From assembly GCF_032268605.1 (NCBI RefSeq), contig NZ_CP130318.1:496001-560000 (forward strand): a stretch of 64,000 nt of DNA. Reading direction: 5' to 3'. The position numbers and the translations under genes are program-made. The notes under the pieces are model-generated. The model saw nothing but the letters and a program-made list of their open reading frames with translations, was not told where the DNA came from and did not search any database. Shown here in pieces: positions 48,919 to 56,926 of this stretch. The stretch comes from Paenibacillus aurantius. Lineage in GTDB: Bacteria; Bacillota; Bacilli; Paenibacillales; NBRC-103111. How positions within the stretch are numbered: the stretch's first letter is position 1; each line of letters opens with the position of its first letter.

Positions 48919-49863
48919 TTACTTGGCGGGGTTGCGTCGGTACTCCTCGGCGGCAATGCGCGCCGCGCCATAGGCGGCGGTGCGCTGCATCAGCGTCGGC
49001 CGCACCTTAGGCCATTGCTTGCGAAGCTGGTCGGCATAAGCGGCGCGGAATAACTCCGAATTCGCGAAAATGGCTCCGGCGAGCACGAGATCGGCTTCCT
49101 CAAAAGAGGAATCCTTCGCGATCAGCGCCGACGTCTGCTCGGCGAGGGCCGACGCCTCGGCCGCCAGCACCCCGATGGCAGCGGCATCTCCCCGTGCGGC
49201 CGCCTCGATGCAGAACCGGGCGAAAGCGGCGAAGTCCTGTTTCGTCCGCTCCGGTGCATACGCGTAGTCCTTGAGCTGCACGGGGTCCGTCAACCCAACG
49301 GAAGCGAGCACGCTGCCGCTCATCAGGGTCGGTGCCGCCATCCCGTCATAGCTCTGCACGATGGCCTGCAGCGTACGCAGTCCGATGGTGAAGCCGCTGC
49401 CGGCGTCCCCGAGGAGATGGCCCCAGCCCCCGACGCGCAGCTGGTGTCCGTCCGGCGTTATGCCGTAGACGAGGGAGCCGGTGCCGCTGATCGCCACCAT
49501 GCCTTCCCTCTTGCCTGCCGTACCGAACAAGGCGGTTTCCGCATCGTTTCCGACGTATACCGCTTTCACCAGCCCGTGTTCGGCCAACTTGGCCTGCAGC
49601 GCCTGAGTCCACCGGAGGCGGTCTTCGTCCCGGCCCGCGCCCGCGAGCCCGACCCCGAGTCCGACGCAGCCCTCGGGCTTCAAACCCGTTTCACTCCAGC
49701 TCCTCTCCAGCAGCCGGGCGACCTCCGCAAAGGCACGGTCGAATCCGACCGAGAACGCGTTGCTGGCGCCGCCGAATAAGGAGGCGATGGGTTCGCCCTC
49801 CAGGGTGACCGCGGCGAGCTCTGTCTTCGTTCCGCCTCCGTCAATACCGATCGTATACCTCAT
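48919..49863 (-). CDS. BadF/BcrA-type N-acetylglucosamine (MurNAc) kinase
   Basis: 314 residues from the ATG at 49863, after AGCAGGTGA; the in-frame GTG four codons earlier is less well placed. The ASKHA phosphate motif IGIDGGGTKTELA (5-17), VGNDAETALFG and ISGTGSLVYG, then GGWGHLLGDAGSG identify the BadF/BadG/BcrA sugar kinases, which include GlcNAc kinases and the MurNAc/GlcNAc kinase MurK of Clostridium. Here it would phosphorylate the sugars freed by NamZ and NagZ. It is divergent from the MurR-like regulator, with shared operators. Confidence 0.85.
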   Translation of the reverse strand: MRYTIGIDGGGTKTELAAVTLEGEPIASLFGGASNAFSVGFDRAFAEVARLLERSWSETGLKPEGCVGLGVGLAGAGRDEDRLRWTQALQAKLAEHGLVKAVYVGNDAETALFGTAGKREGMVAISGTGSLVYGITPDGHQLRVGGWGHLLGDAGSGFTIGLRTLQAIVQSYDGMAAPTLMSGSVLASVGLTDPVQLKDYAYAPERTKQDFAAFARFCIEAAARGDAAAIGVLAAEASALAEQTSALIAKDSSFEEADLVLAGAIFANSELFRAAYADQLRKQWPKVRPTLMQRTAAYGAARIAAEEYRRNPAK

Positions 49864-49923
49864 GAATGGATTCACCTGCTCTTTTATGTAATTTCCTTCT
49901 ATTCATCAACATCCCTATCTATT

Positions 49924-49964
49924 AGTATAGACAGAGAGGTTTCGGTTTGTAAAATGAAATTTCG
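49924..49964 (-). promoter_or_regulatory. Kinase promoter with MurR-type operator
   Basis: On the minus strand TTTACA (49948-49953), 18 bp, TATACT (49924-49929). The -35 lies inside TTGTAAAATGAAATTTCG (49947-49964), one of the shared operator-like sites. Confidence 0.6.
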
Positions 49965-49980
49965 TTATTATAGTAAAACG

Positions 49981-50032
49981 TTGAAATTTTATTTTACAAT
50001 CGCTATAATGAACTCACCTGGAAGCGAAATCA
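49981..50032 (+). promoter_or_regulatory. Regulator promoter with operator and candidate cre site
   Basis: TTGAAA (49981-49986), 17 bp, TATAAT (50004-50009). TTGAAATTTTATTTTACAA (49981-49999) covers the -35 and is the reverse form of the other two operators. TGGAAGCGAAATCA (50019-50032), near +1, resembles a catabolite-repression (cre) site with two mismatches. Confidence 0.65.
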
Positions 50033-50069
50033 TCCTATCCGTGCTCTTTGGAAGTGAGGTAATCAGCTT

Positions 50070-50924
50070 ATGAATGGCGGACTTGTGAGATTAAAAGAAT
50101 TATATCAGGATTTAAAGCCCTCGGAGCAAATCGCCGCTTCCTATATCCTCCAGCATCCCGAGAGGATGCTGCAGCTTTCCATCGCCCAACTGGCCGACGA
50201 AAGCGGTTCCAGTCAAGCGGCTATCGTTCGCCTGTGCAAATCGATGGGCGTAACCGGGTATCAGAATCTGAAGCTCATGGTAGCCGGCGATCTGCAGCAG
50301 GGACAGACCAGCCTTAACGGTTCCGGGTACCAGGAAATACGTCCGGGAGAATCGGTGGAGAACATCATCGCGTCCGTCGCCGGCAACAATATGCAGTCCA
50401 TACAGGATTCGGTTAAGGTGCTGGATCCGGCTGTTGTGCGGCAGGCCATCGAGGCTTTGGACCGGGCGCAGCGCATTTTCTTCTACGGCATCGGCGCCTC
50501 CAATCTGATCGCGATGGACGCGCAGCAGAAATTTATGCGGATATCGAAGACGGCTCTCGCTTTCGCCGATCCGCATGTGCAGCTGACCGCTTCCGTTTCT
50601 CTGGGCAAAAGGGACGTGGCCGTCGGCATTTCCTATTCCGGCGAGACCAAGGCGGTCATCGCCGCCCTTCGCAGCGCCCGCGAGCAGGGAGCGGAGACGG
50701 TCTCGATCACCAAGTTCGGCAACACCACCTTGAGCGGGTACGCCGACTATCCGCTGTTCATCTCCTCGACAGAGCATGAAATTCGCAGCGGCGCGATGGC
50801 CTCGCGGATCGCTCAGCTGAATGTGATCGACATCCTGTACCTGGGTGTGGCCAGCCGCAATTACAACTATGCGGTTCAACAGCTGGAGCTGAGCCGCAAA
50901 GCGATTAAGGAGATTGAACGGTAA
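50070..50924 (+). CDS. murR: RpiR-family regulator, MurR-like
   Basis: 284 residues: an N-terminal helix-turn-helix (QLADESGSSQAAIVRLCKSMGVTGYQNLK, about 40-68) and a C-terminal SIS sugar-phosphate-binding domain (RIFFYGIGASNLIAMDAQQKF and VGISYSGETKAVIAALRSAREQG). MurR/YbbH-type repressors respond to MurNAc-6-phosphate or GlcNAc-6-phosphate. It lies upstream of namZ by 32 bp and is divergent from the kinase. The name MurR is by context. Confidence 0.85.
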   Translation: MNGGLVRLKELYQDLKPSEQIAASYILQHPERMLQLSIAQLADESGSSQAAIVRLCKSMGVTGYQNLKLMVAGDLQQGQTSLNGSGYQEIRPGESVENIIASVAGNNMQSIQDSVKVLDPAVVRQAIEALDRAQRIFFYGIGASNLIAMDAQQKFMRISKTALAFADPHVQLTASVSLGKRDVAVGISYSGETKAVIAALRSAREQGAETVSITKFGNTTLSGYADYPLFISSTEHEIRSGAMASRIAQLNVIDILYLGVASRNYNYAVQQLELSRKAIKEIER

Positions 50925-50956
50925 CCATTATTCTGGAAGGGAAGGGATCGTAAACT

Positions 50957-52129
50957 ATGGGTTCATCTGTGAGGATCGGCGCCGATCGTCTGGTCGAAGT
51001 GCAGCAGCAGTGGCCGGAGGGCTGGCGCCTCGGTTTATTGACCAACGCCTCATCGCTTAATGGAGCGTTCGAATCGACGATCGAGCTGTGCACCAGGCTG
51101 ACGCGCGTACGTCTGAGCGCGCTTTTTGCGTGTGAGCATGGCCTGCGCGGCGAGCGGCAGGCGGGCGTCCTGTTCGAGGACGAGATAGACGAGCGTCTCG
51201 GCATTCCCGTCTTCAGTCTGTACAGCCCCTCGGGCAAAAAGCCCCAGCCGCACATGCTCGAAGCGGTGGATGCGGTGCTGTTCGACATTCAGGACGTCGG
51301 CGTGCGGTTCTATACCTATCTGTCCACACTCAAGATGATTCTAGAGAGCTGTGCGGAGGCCGGCAAGCCGGTCATTGTGCTCGACCGGCCGAATCCGCTG
51401 GGCAAGGGAGACGGCGAGGGCGGCCTGCTGGAGAGCGGCTTCGAATCGTTCGTCGGCGCAGCCCGGATTCCGATCCGAACCGGACTTACGATCGGGGAAA
51501 CCGCAAGGTATTTCAACTCTTTGCTTGCTGAGCCGTGCGAGCTGCAGGTCGTACCAATGGAGGGCTGGAGCCGAAGCATGTCTTACGCGGACACCGGGCT
51601 GCCGTGGACCATGCCTTCCCCCAACATGCCGACGCTGGACACCGTACTGACGTATGCGGGCGTCTGTCTGTTCGAAGGGACGAATCTGTCCGAGGGCCGC
51701 GGCACGACGCGTCCGTTCGAGATCGTCGGCGCGCCTTGGCTCGATGGCGAGCGGGCCGCGCAGGAGTTTAATCGCCGCGGCCTGCCGGGCGTGCACGCGC
51801 ATCTTCATTCCTTCACGCCGTCCTTCTCCAAGCATCAAGGCGAGCTGTGCGGCGGGGTGCGGGTGTTCGTGACGGATGCATCCGTATTCCGCCCGGTACG
51901 GGCCGGACTTCATCTGCTTGACGTTATTCAGCGGCAGCATCCCGACCGCTTCGAATGGCTGCCGCCTTACCGGGAAGGGGGACGTCCGTTCATCGATCTG
52001 CTGACAGGCAGCGACCTGCTGCGAACGACGCTTGCCAAGGAAGAGGGGCTGGAACGGATCCTGGATGTCTGGGAGGAGCAAGAAGCCTTGTGGCGGGAGC
52101 TAAGGGCTCCTCACGAGCTGTACACATAA
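50957..52129 (+). CDS. namZ: Exo-beta-N-acetylmuramidase NamZ (DUF1343), without signal peptide
   Basis: 390 residues of DUF1343 (GH171). Family blocks: LLTNASSLNG (27-36), FACEHGLRGERQAG (57-70) with Glu60 and Glu66 as candidate catalytic residues, FDIQDVGVRFYTYLSTL (about 111-127), VLDRPNPLG, and EGTNLSEGRGTTRPFEIVGAPW. NamZ removes MurNAc from the non-reducing end of MurNAc-GlcNAc. In B. subtilis the enzyme is secreted; here there is no hydrophobic N-terminus, so it is expected to work in the cytoplasm. Followed by nagZ after 25 bp. Confidence 0.9.
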   Translation: MGSSVRIGADRLVEVQQQWPEGWRLGLLTNASSLNGAFESTIELCTRLTRVRLSALFACEHGLRGERQAGVLFEDEIDERLGIPVFSLYSPSGKKPQPHMLEAVDAVLFDIQDVGVRFYTYLSTLKMILESCAEAGKPVIVLDRPNPLGKGDGEGGLLESGFESFVGAARIPIRTGLTIGETARYFNSLLAEPCELQVVPMEGWSRSMSYADTGLPWTMPSPNMPTLDTVLTYAGVCLFEGTNLSEGRGTTRPFEIVGAPWLDGERAAQEFNRRGLPGVHAHLHSFTPSFSKHQGELCGGVRVFVTDASVFRPVRAGLHLLDVIQRQHPDRFEWLPPYREGGRPFIDLLTGSDLLRTTLAKEEGLERILDVWEEQEALWRELRAPHELYT

Positions 52130-52154
52130 TTAGGATGGACGAGGAGGTGCTGAT

Positions 52155-53777
52155 ATGGATATAAGCAAGCTGACGCTGGAAGAAAAGGCCGGCCAGCTCG
52201 TGATGTGCGGCTTCGCGGGAACGGAACCGTCGGAAGAGGTGCTGCGGCTGATCGGGGAGCGGCATATCGGCGGAGTGATTTATTTTGCCCGCAACGTTCG
52301 CGATGTTCGTCAGATTGCGGAGCTAAGCGACAACCTGCAGGAGGCGGCGCGGCAGGCGGGGCTGCCGCCGCTGTTCGTGATGATCGATCAGGAAGGCGGC
52401 ATGGTGGCCCGCATAACCGAAGGGGTTGCGTTGATGCCTGGCGCTATGGCACTGGGGGCGGGCAGTACGCCGGAGGAGGCGTACGAGTCGGCGCGCATCT
52501 GCGGCGAGGAACTTCGGGCGCTTGGCGTCAACCTGAATTTCGCCCCTGTCCTGGATGTGAACAACAATCCGCGCAATCCCGTCATCGGCGTGCGTTCGTT
52601 CGGCGAATCGCCTGAGCGCGTCGCTTCCTACGGCGAAGCGGCGCTGCGGGGCTTGCAGGCGGCCGGCGTCGTCGCGACGGCCAAGCATTTCCCCGGCCAC
52701 GGGGATACGGAGGTCGATTCGCATCTTGACCTGCCCACCGTACCGCACGGCCGGGAGCGCATATTCGAGGTGGAGCTGCAGCCGTTCATCCGAGCGATTG
52801 GCGCAGAAGTGGACAGCATTATGTCGTCGCATGTGGTGTTCCCGGCTTTCGAGCCGCAGCGGCTGCCGGTTACGCTCTCGCACCATGTATTGACTGGGCT
52901 GCTGCGCGAAGAGCTCGGCTACGAAGGGGTTATCTTCACGGACTGCATGGAGATGCACGCGATCTCCAAGCATTACGGCACGGTGGAAGCGTGCGTTATG
53001 GCGATCGAAGCGGGAGCCGACGCGGTGCTGGTCAGCCACTCGTTCGAGCTTCAGACGGGTGCGATCGATGCGATTGTCGAAGCGGTACGCAGCGGGCGTT
53101 TGACGGAAGAGCGGTTAGACGCGTCGGTGAGCCGATTGCTGGCGCTGAAGAAGAAGCGGGGCATCGGGGCGGAAACGCGATCGCTGGAAGAGCGCCTCGC
53201 CGGTGTGGGAACAGCGGCTCACCTTGAGGCAGCGAAGCGATGGAGCGAGGCGAGTGTTACGGTCGTGAAGCAGGAAGCGGATCTGCTGCCGCTTGCCGCG
53301 GGGGAGGAGACGCTGGTGCTGTCGGTGCAGCCGGCGGTTGTTACCCTGGTTGACGATGCCCTTGCGGTTCCTCTGACGCTGGGTAAGGCGCTTGAGGCGT
53401 GCGGCGTGCAAGTGAGAGAACAGGCGATCCCTCTTGCGGATGTGGCAAGAATGTCAGGCGAAGCATTAGAGATGGCAGCCTCCTATGAGCGAATCGTCGT
53501 GGCCACGTATAACGCTTGCTTCGACGACGCGCAGGCGTTGCTCGTACGGGAGCTTCTAGCCCGAGGCAAGCGGCCGATCGTCGTGGCGACGCGCATGCCG
53601 TACGACCTGCTGGCGTTCCCGGCTGTGCCGGTGTACGTCTGCCTGTATGAGTCGCGTCCGCTCGCTCTGCAAAGCGCAGCCAAGGTGCTCGCCGGACAGC
53701 TTCCCGCCAGAGGAAGGCTGCCGGTCAGCCTATCCGGTGAATTCCCGGCGGGATGGGGGGTGCAGGGAGATGCTTAA
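52155..53777 (+). CDS. nagZ: Beta-N-acetylglucosaminidase NagZ (GH3), without signal peptide
   Basis: 540 residues of the GH3 family. The active-site loop KHFPGHGDTEVDSHLDLP (177-194) has the Asp-Ser-His dyad at 188-190 that is typical of NagZ; the nucleophile is Asp263 in VIFTDCMEMHAI. A C-terminal domain of ~200 residues follows, as in the B. subtilis protein, which however is secreted. It removes GlcNAc from GlcNAc-(anhydro)MurNAc. GAGGAGGTGC precedes the ATG. No signal peptide, so cytoplasmic. Overlaps anmK by 8 bp. Confidence 0.9.
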   Translation: MDISKLTLEEKAGQLVMCGFAGTEPSEEVLRLIGERHIGGVIYFARNVRDVRQIAELSDNLQEAARQAGLPPLFVMIDQEGGMVARITEGVALMPGAMALGAGSTPEEAYESARICGEELRALGVNLNFAPVLDVNNNPRNPVIGVRSFGESPERVASYGEAALRGLQAAGVVATAKHFPGHGDTEVDSHLDLPTVPHGRERIFEVELQPFIRAIGAEVDSIMSSHVVFPAFEPQRLPVTLSHHVLTGLLREELGYEGVIFTDCMEMHAISKHYGTVEACVMAIEAGADAVLVSHSFELQTGAIDAIVEAVRSGRLTEERLDASVSRLLALKKKRGIGAETRSLEERLAGVGTAAHLEAAKRWSEASVTVVKQEADLLPLAAGEETLVLSVQPAVVTLVDDALAVPLTLGKALEACGVQVREQAIPLADVARMSGEALEMAASYERIVVATYNACFDDAQALLVRELLARGKRPIVVATRMPYDLLAFPAVPVYVCLYESRPLALQSAAKVLAGQLPARGRLPVSLSGEFPAGWGVQGDA

Positions 53778-54957
53778 GCACTTGCTGGAGAAACGCGAGA
53801 AGCTGGTCGTCGGCCTTATGTCGGGCACGTCGCTGGACGGGATCGATGCCGCCATCGTGCGGATTGTCGGTACGGGAAGGGACAGCAGGGCGGAGCTTGT
53901 CTCCTTCACGTCCTTGCCGTTCGACGACGCGCTGAGGGAGCGGCTGAAGCTCGTCTGCTCCGAGGACCGGTCGGGCACCCCGGACGTCTGCGGCATGAAT
54001 TTCTATCTCGGGAGCCGGTTTGCTGACGCAGTCCGCGAAGCGGTCGCGGCGGCGGGGCTGGAAATAAGCGATATCGATCTGATCGCCTCGCACGGACAGA
54101 CGGTTTGGCACATTCCCGAAGCTTCCGCAAACGACCCGTACTTGGTGCGTTCGACGCTGCAGATCGGCGATATCAGCGTGATCGCGAAGGAAACCGGCAT
54201 CGTGACGGTCGGTGATTTCCGCACCGCCGATATGGCCGTCGGCGGACAGGGCGCGCCGCTCGTCCCTTACGCCGACTTCCTGCTGCTGCGGGACGAGACG
54301 AGAGGGCGTATTGCCCAGAACGTCGGCGGGATCGGCAACTGTACGGCCATCCCGGCCGGCGGGCAGGCGGAGCAGGTCATTGCCTTTGATACAGGCCCCG
54401 GCAACATGATCATCGACCAGGCGGTGTATGAGCTGAGCGGAGGAGCCAGAACGTACGATGCCGAGGGAGCTTGGGCGGCGGAGGGAACCGTACGGGAAGA
54501 AGCGTTGGAGGAGCTGCTTCGCCATCCGTACTTCCGGATGCCGCCGGTTAAGACGACCGGCCGCGAGATGTTCGGCAAGCCTTACGCCTCCGCCTGGATC
54601 TCCAGCATGCGGGAGTCCGGTGCTTCCGCTGCCGACATCGTCGCTACCGCGACGGCGTTCACCGCGCATTCGATCGCACGCGGTTACCGCGATTTCGTCT
54701 TTCCGCACATGACGGTGCACGACGTCATCGTCTCCGGCGGCGGCGCCCGTAACCGCACGCTGCTGCAGATGCTGGCGGAGCTGCTGCCGGAGCAGCGGGT
54801 GGTGACCTCCGATGAGTTCGGCCTGAATGCCGATGCCAAGGAGGCGATTGCCTTTGCTCTGCTCGGCAGCCATTTTCTGCATGGCGAGCCGAATAATATT
54901 CCGTCCGCCACCGGCGCCTCCCGCCCGACCGTCATGGGCAAGCTGGCGCTGCCTTAG
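53770..54957 (+). CDS. anmK: Anhydro-N-acetylmuramic acid kinase
   Basis: 395 residues from the ATG at 53770, overlapping the nagZ stop. AnmK signature VVGLMSGTSLDGIDAAIV (13-30), VGGQGAPLVPYADFLLLR with the catalytic Asp, QNVGGIGNCTAIP and DTGPGNMIID, and the end GLNADAKEAIAFALLG. It hydrolyses and phosphorylates 1,6-anhydroMurNAc to MurNAc-6-phosphate, the substrate of MurQ. Its presence means the cell expects anhydro-sugars (from lytic transglycosylases or other bacteria), which is not standard in Gram-positives. Confidence 0.95.
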   Translation: MLKHLLEKREKLVVGLMSGTSLDGIDAAIVRIVGTGRDSRAELVSFTSLPFDDALRERLKLVCSEDRSGTPDVCGMNFYLGSRFADAVREAVAAAGLEISDIDLIASHGQTVWHIPEASANDPYLVRSTLQIGDISVIAKETGIVTVGDFRTADMAVGGQGAPLVPYADFLLLRDETRGRIAQNVGGIGNCTAIPAGGQAEQVIAFDTGPGNMIIDQAVYELSGGARTYDAEGAWAAEGTVREEALEELLRHPYFRMPPVKTTGREMFGKPYASAWISSMRESGASAADIVATATAFTAHSIARGYRDFVFPHMTVHDVIVSGGGARNRTLLQMLAELLPEQRVVTSDEFGLNADAKEAIAFALLGSHFLHGEPNNIPSATGASRPTVMGKLALP

Positions 54958-55055
54958 GGGGGCGCGGCGATCCGTGGTTTTTCCTTTCGTTGATTGACGT
55001 TTGCCTCCGCCTGCTTTATCGTGAGTAACATCTCTTTGGCGAAGGAGGAGGCCTC

Positions 55056-55859
55056 ATGGAGCTTGTCTGGATCGCCGCGGCCGTTGGCCTGGCGGCGGTT
55101 CTTCTCTATATGCTGTTTATTTTCCCGACCCAGTGGGTCAAGGTGGAGAGGGTGGCGTATCCGTGGCCCCTCGGCATCAAGGCGCTTCAGATCAGCGATC
55201 TGCACGTGGAGAAGCTGAGGGTAAGCCCGCGGAGGCTGGAGGATATCGTCCGTAGGGAGAAGCCGGACTATGTGCTGCTGACCGGGGATTTCACGGAGAA
55301 AGCCCGCATGCTCCCGAAGGTGGAGCGGTATGTGAAGGCCGCGACGTGCCTGGGGGTTCCGGCGTTTGCCGTGCTCGGCAACCACGACCACCATTTGGAC
55401 CCGCCGGCCCTTCGGAGGCTGGTCTCCATCCTGGAGGACGCGGGGGTACAGGTGCTGAGCAACCGCTCCGTGGAAGCGGACGGCTTCCGGATTGTCGGCA
55501 TCGACGACTACGGCAGCGGCAAAAGCAAGGTCGGCAAGGCGTTTCGAGACGTGAAGCCGGGGGAGCCCGTGCTCGTGCTGACGCACAACCCGAATGTCCT
55601 CCTCGGCATCCGACAGAAATACAACTTCCTGATGGGCGGGCATTTTCACGGGATGCAGTTTCATGTTCCGTTCCTGTTCCGCTACATCCGCAAAGGGACG
55701 CTTCCGAAGCGCGGCATCTACAAAGGACTCCACGAAGGCGAGAACGGGGCGTTCTATATCTCCAAGGGGATTGGCCAGGCCGGGCCGAATGCGCGGTTTC
55801 TGCTCCGCAGCGAGGTGACGGTGCACGAATGGCCGGGCATGAATGGGACGAAGACCTGA
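55056..55859 (+). CDS. Membrane-anchored metallophosphoesterase (YkuE/YaeI-like)
   Basis: 267 residues. One N-terminal helix (about 4-24) followed by the calcineurin-like core: ISDLHVEK, LLTGDFTEKA, VLGNHDHH, LTHNPN and GGHFHGMQF, all five metal-site motifs of the family. YkuE/YaeI-type enzymes cut lipid-linked phosphates such as UDP-diacylglucosamine or undecaprenyl derivatives. AAGGAGGAGGCC precedes the ATG. It is a separate unit 98 bp after anmK, ended by a strong terminator. Confidence 0.85.
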   Translation: MELVWIAAAVGLAAVLLYMLFIFPTQWVKVERVAYPWPLGIKALQISDLHVEKLRVSPRRLEDIVRREKPDYVLLTGDFTEKARMLPKVERYVKAATCLGVPAFAVLGNHDHHLDPPALRRLVSILEDAGVQVLSNRSVEADGFRIVGIDDYGSGKSKVGKAFRDVKPGEPVLVLTHNPNVLLGIRQKYNFLMGGHFHGMQFHVPFLFRYIRKGTLPKRGIYKGLHEGENGAFYISKGIGQAGPNARFLLRSEVTVHEWPGMNGTKT

Positions 55860-55963
55860 CCCGGGGACGAGCGCCAGACAGCTTAGGAAAGCGAGCCATT
55901 CTTTTAACGGGGTTAATCGTGCCGGTCCTATAACCTTTATCCCGCTAAATAACACTTCGAGTA

Positions 55964-56012
55964 AAAGGACACCCTTCTTCCTTGTTTAGGGAGAAGGGTG
56001 TCCTTTCGTTTT
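55964..56012. terminator. Bidirectional terminator
   Basis: AAAGGACACCCTTCTTCC pairs with GGGAGAAGGGTGTCCTTT; T and A tails on either side; between convergent genes. Confidence 0.9.
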
Positions 56013-56045
56013 GTAAGATGAGCCAGGAGAGCTAAATGGCAGGCG

Positions 56046-56453
56046 CTAGCTGTTCCGCTGGGGAGAATCGGGGTGGAGCTCCATGAACTCAATCCGGTTC
56101 CCGTCCGGGTCCTTCGCCCAGCATTGGTAGTTGCGGTCCTTTCCCTGCTTGGGCTCTACGTCAAGCGTAACCCCCTTGGAGCGGAGGTGGTCCGCCACTG
56201 CCTGAATGTCCTCCACCTCGAGGCACAGATGGTCGTACCCGATGCGGCGCTCGACCGGATCCGGTTTGTTTTCCCCGCCATAGAAGAGCTCGATGAACTG
56301 CCCGTTCCCGATCTTGATGTACTCGATCCACGGGTTTCCCGCATCATCCTTCAGGTCAAACGCCTTCTGGAAGCCGAGCACCCCGCAGTAAAACGCCAGC
56401 GAGCGCTCCATATCCTGCACCTTTAACGCGATGTGTCCGATTTGTTTGATCAT
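56046..56453 (-). CDS. VOC (glyoxalase/bleomycin resistance) family protein
   Basis: 135 residues. Two beta-alpha-beta-beta-beta units: IGHIALKVQDMERSLAFYCGVLGF with the first metal His (position 7) and IGYDHLCLEVEDIQAVADHLRSKG with the second, Glu in FIELFYGG and in RIEFMELHPD. It looks like a lactoylglutathione-lyase-like metal enzyme or thiol-linked resistance protein; substrate unknown. AAGGAGGCG precedes the ATG on the minus strand. Confidence 0.85.
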   Translation of the reverse strand: MIKQIGHIALKVQDMERSLAFYCGVLGFQKAFDLKDDAGNPWIEYIKIGNGQFIELFYGGENKPDPVERRIGYDHLCLEVEDIQAVADHLRSKGVTLDVEPKQGKDRNYQCWAKDPDGNRIEFMELHPDSPQRNS

Positions 56454-56502
56454 CGTGGGCGCCTCCTTGTCTTGGGGTTTGTTGCTTGCTAGGCCGATTA
56501 CT

Positions 56503-56720
56503 GGCTAACGATAAACCGGATTACACCGGCACGCTAATGAATCGTACAAGGCTTATTCGCGTCAAAATGCCCCGTTGTCATATCTAACGAATCGACAACA
56601 CGCTAAGTGCTCCTTTTGAGGCTAAAAAGGTGCCAGCTGGCACGAATAGCGTTATGAGGATTCGCCAGAGATGCCGCAGGTCGATTTTTCGGCTCATAAG
56701 GGGATGACGGTTCGTTAGCC
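56503..56720 (+). repeat. Structured intergenic repeat region
   Basis: Within the 470-bp gap 56454-56926. GGCTAACGATAAACCG (56503-56518) forms an inverted repeat with CGGTTCGTTAGCC (56708-56720). Inside are two direct repeats of CTAAYGAATCG exactly 50 bp apart (56534 and 56584) and a perfect 14-bp palindrome GTGCCAGCTGGCAC (56630-56643) flanked by CGCTA/TAGCG. No reading frame. Confidence 0.6.
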
Positions 56721-56737
56721 GTTTGATGCCCAAAGAC

Positions 56738-56791
56738 TAAAAACCAAAAGAAGCTGTCCCCCGGCAGAATGATCGGCCTGGAGACAGCTTC
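56738..56791 (-). terminator. Intrinsic terminator of the aldo/keto reductase gene
   Basis: On the minus strand GAAGCTGTC pairs with GACAGCTTC, followed by a TTTTGGTTTTT tail. Confidence 0.75.
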
Positions 56792-56926
56792 GTTCTTCTT
56801 CCCGCCGTGGCTGCCCGGAAGCCGTCGTGTACGGTAGGACCCTAGCGGCTTACGCATCCTGCCGGCTTGCCGCCAAAGGGTCCGAGGATCCCAGCACCCA
56901 CGCTTCCGCCCAGCGCCAGGAGACTT

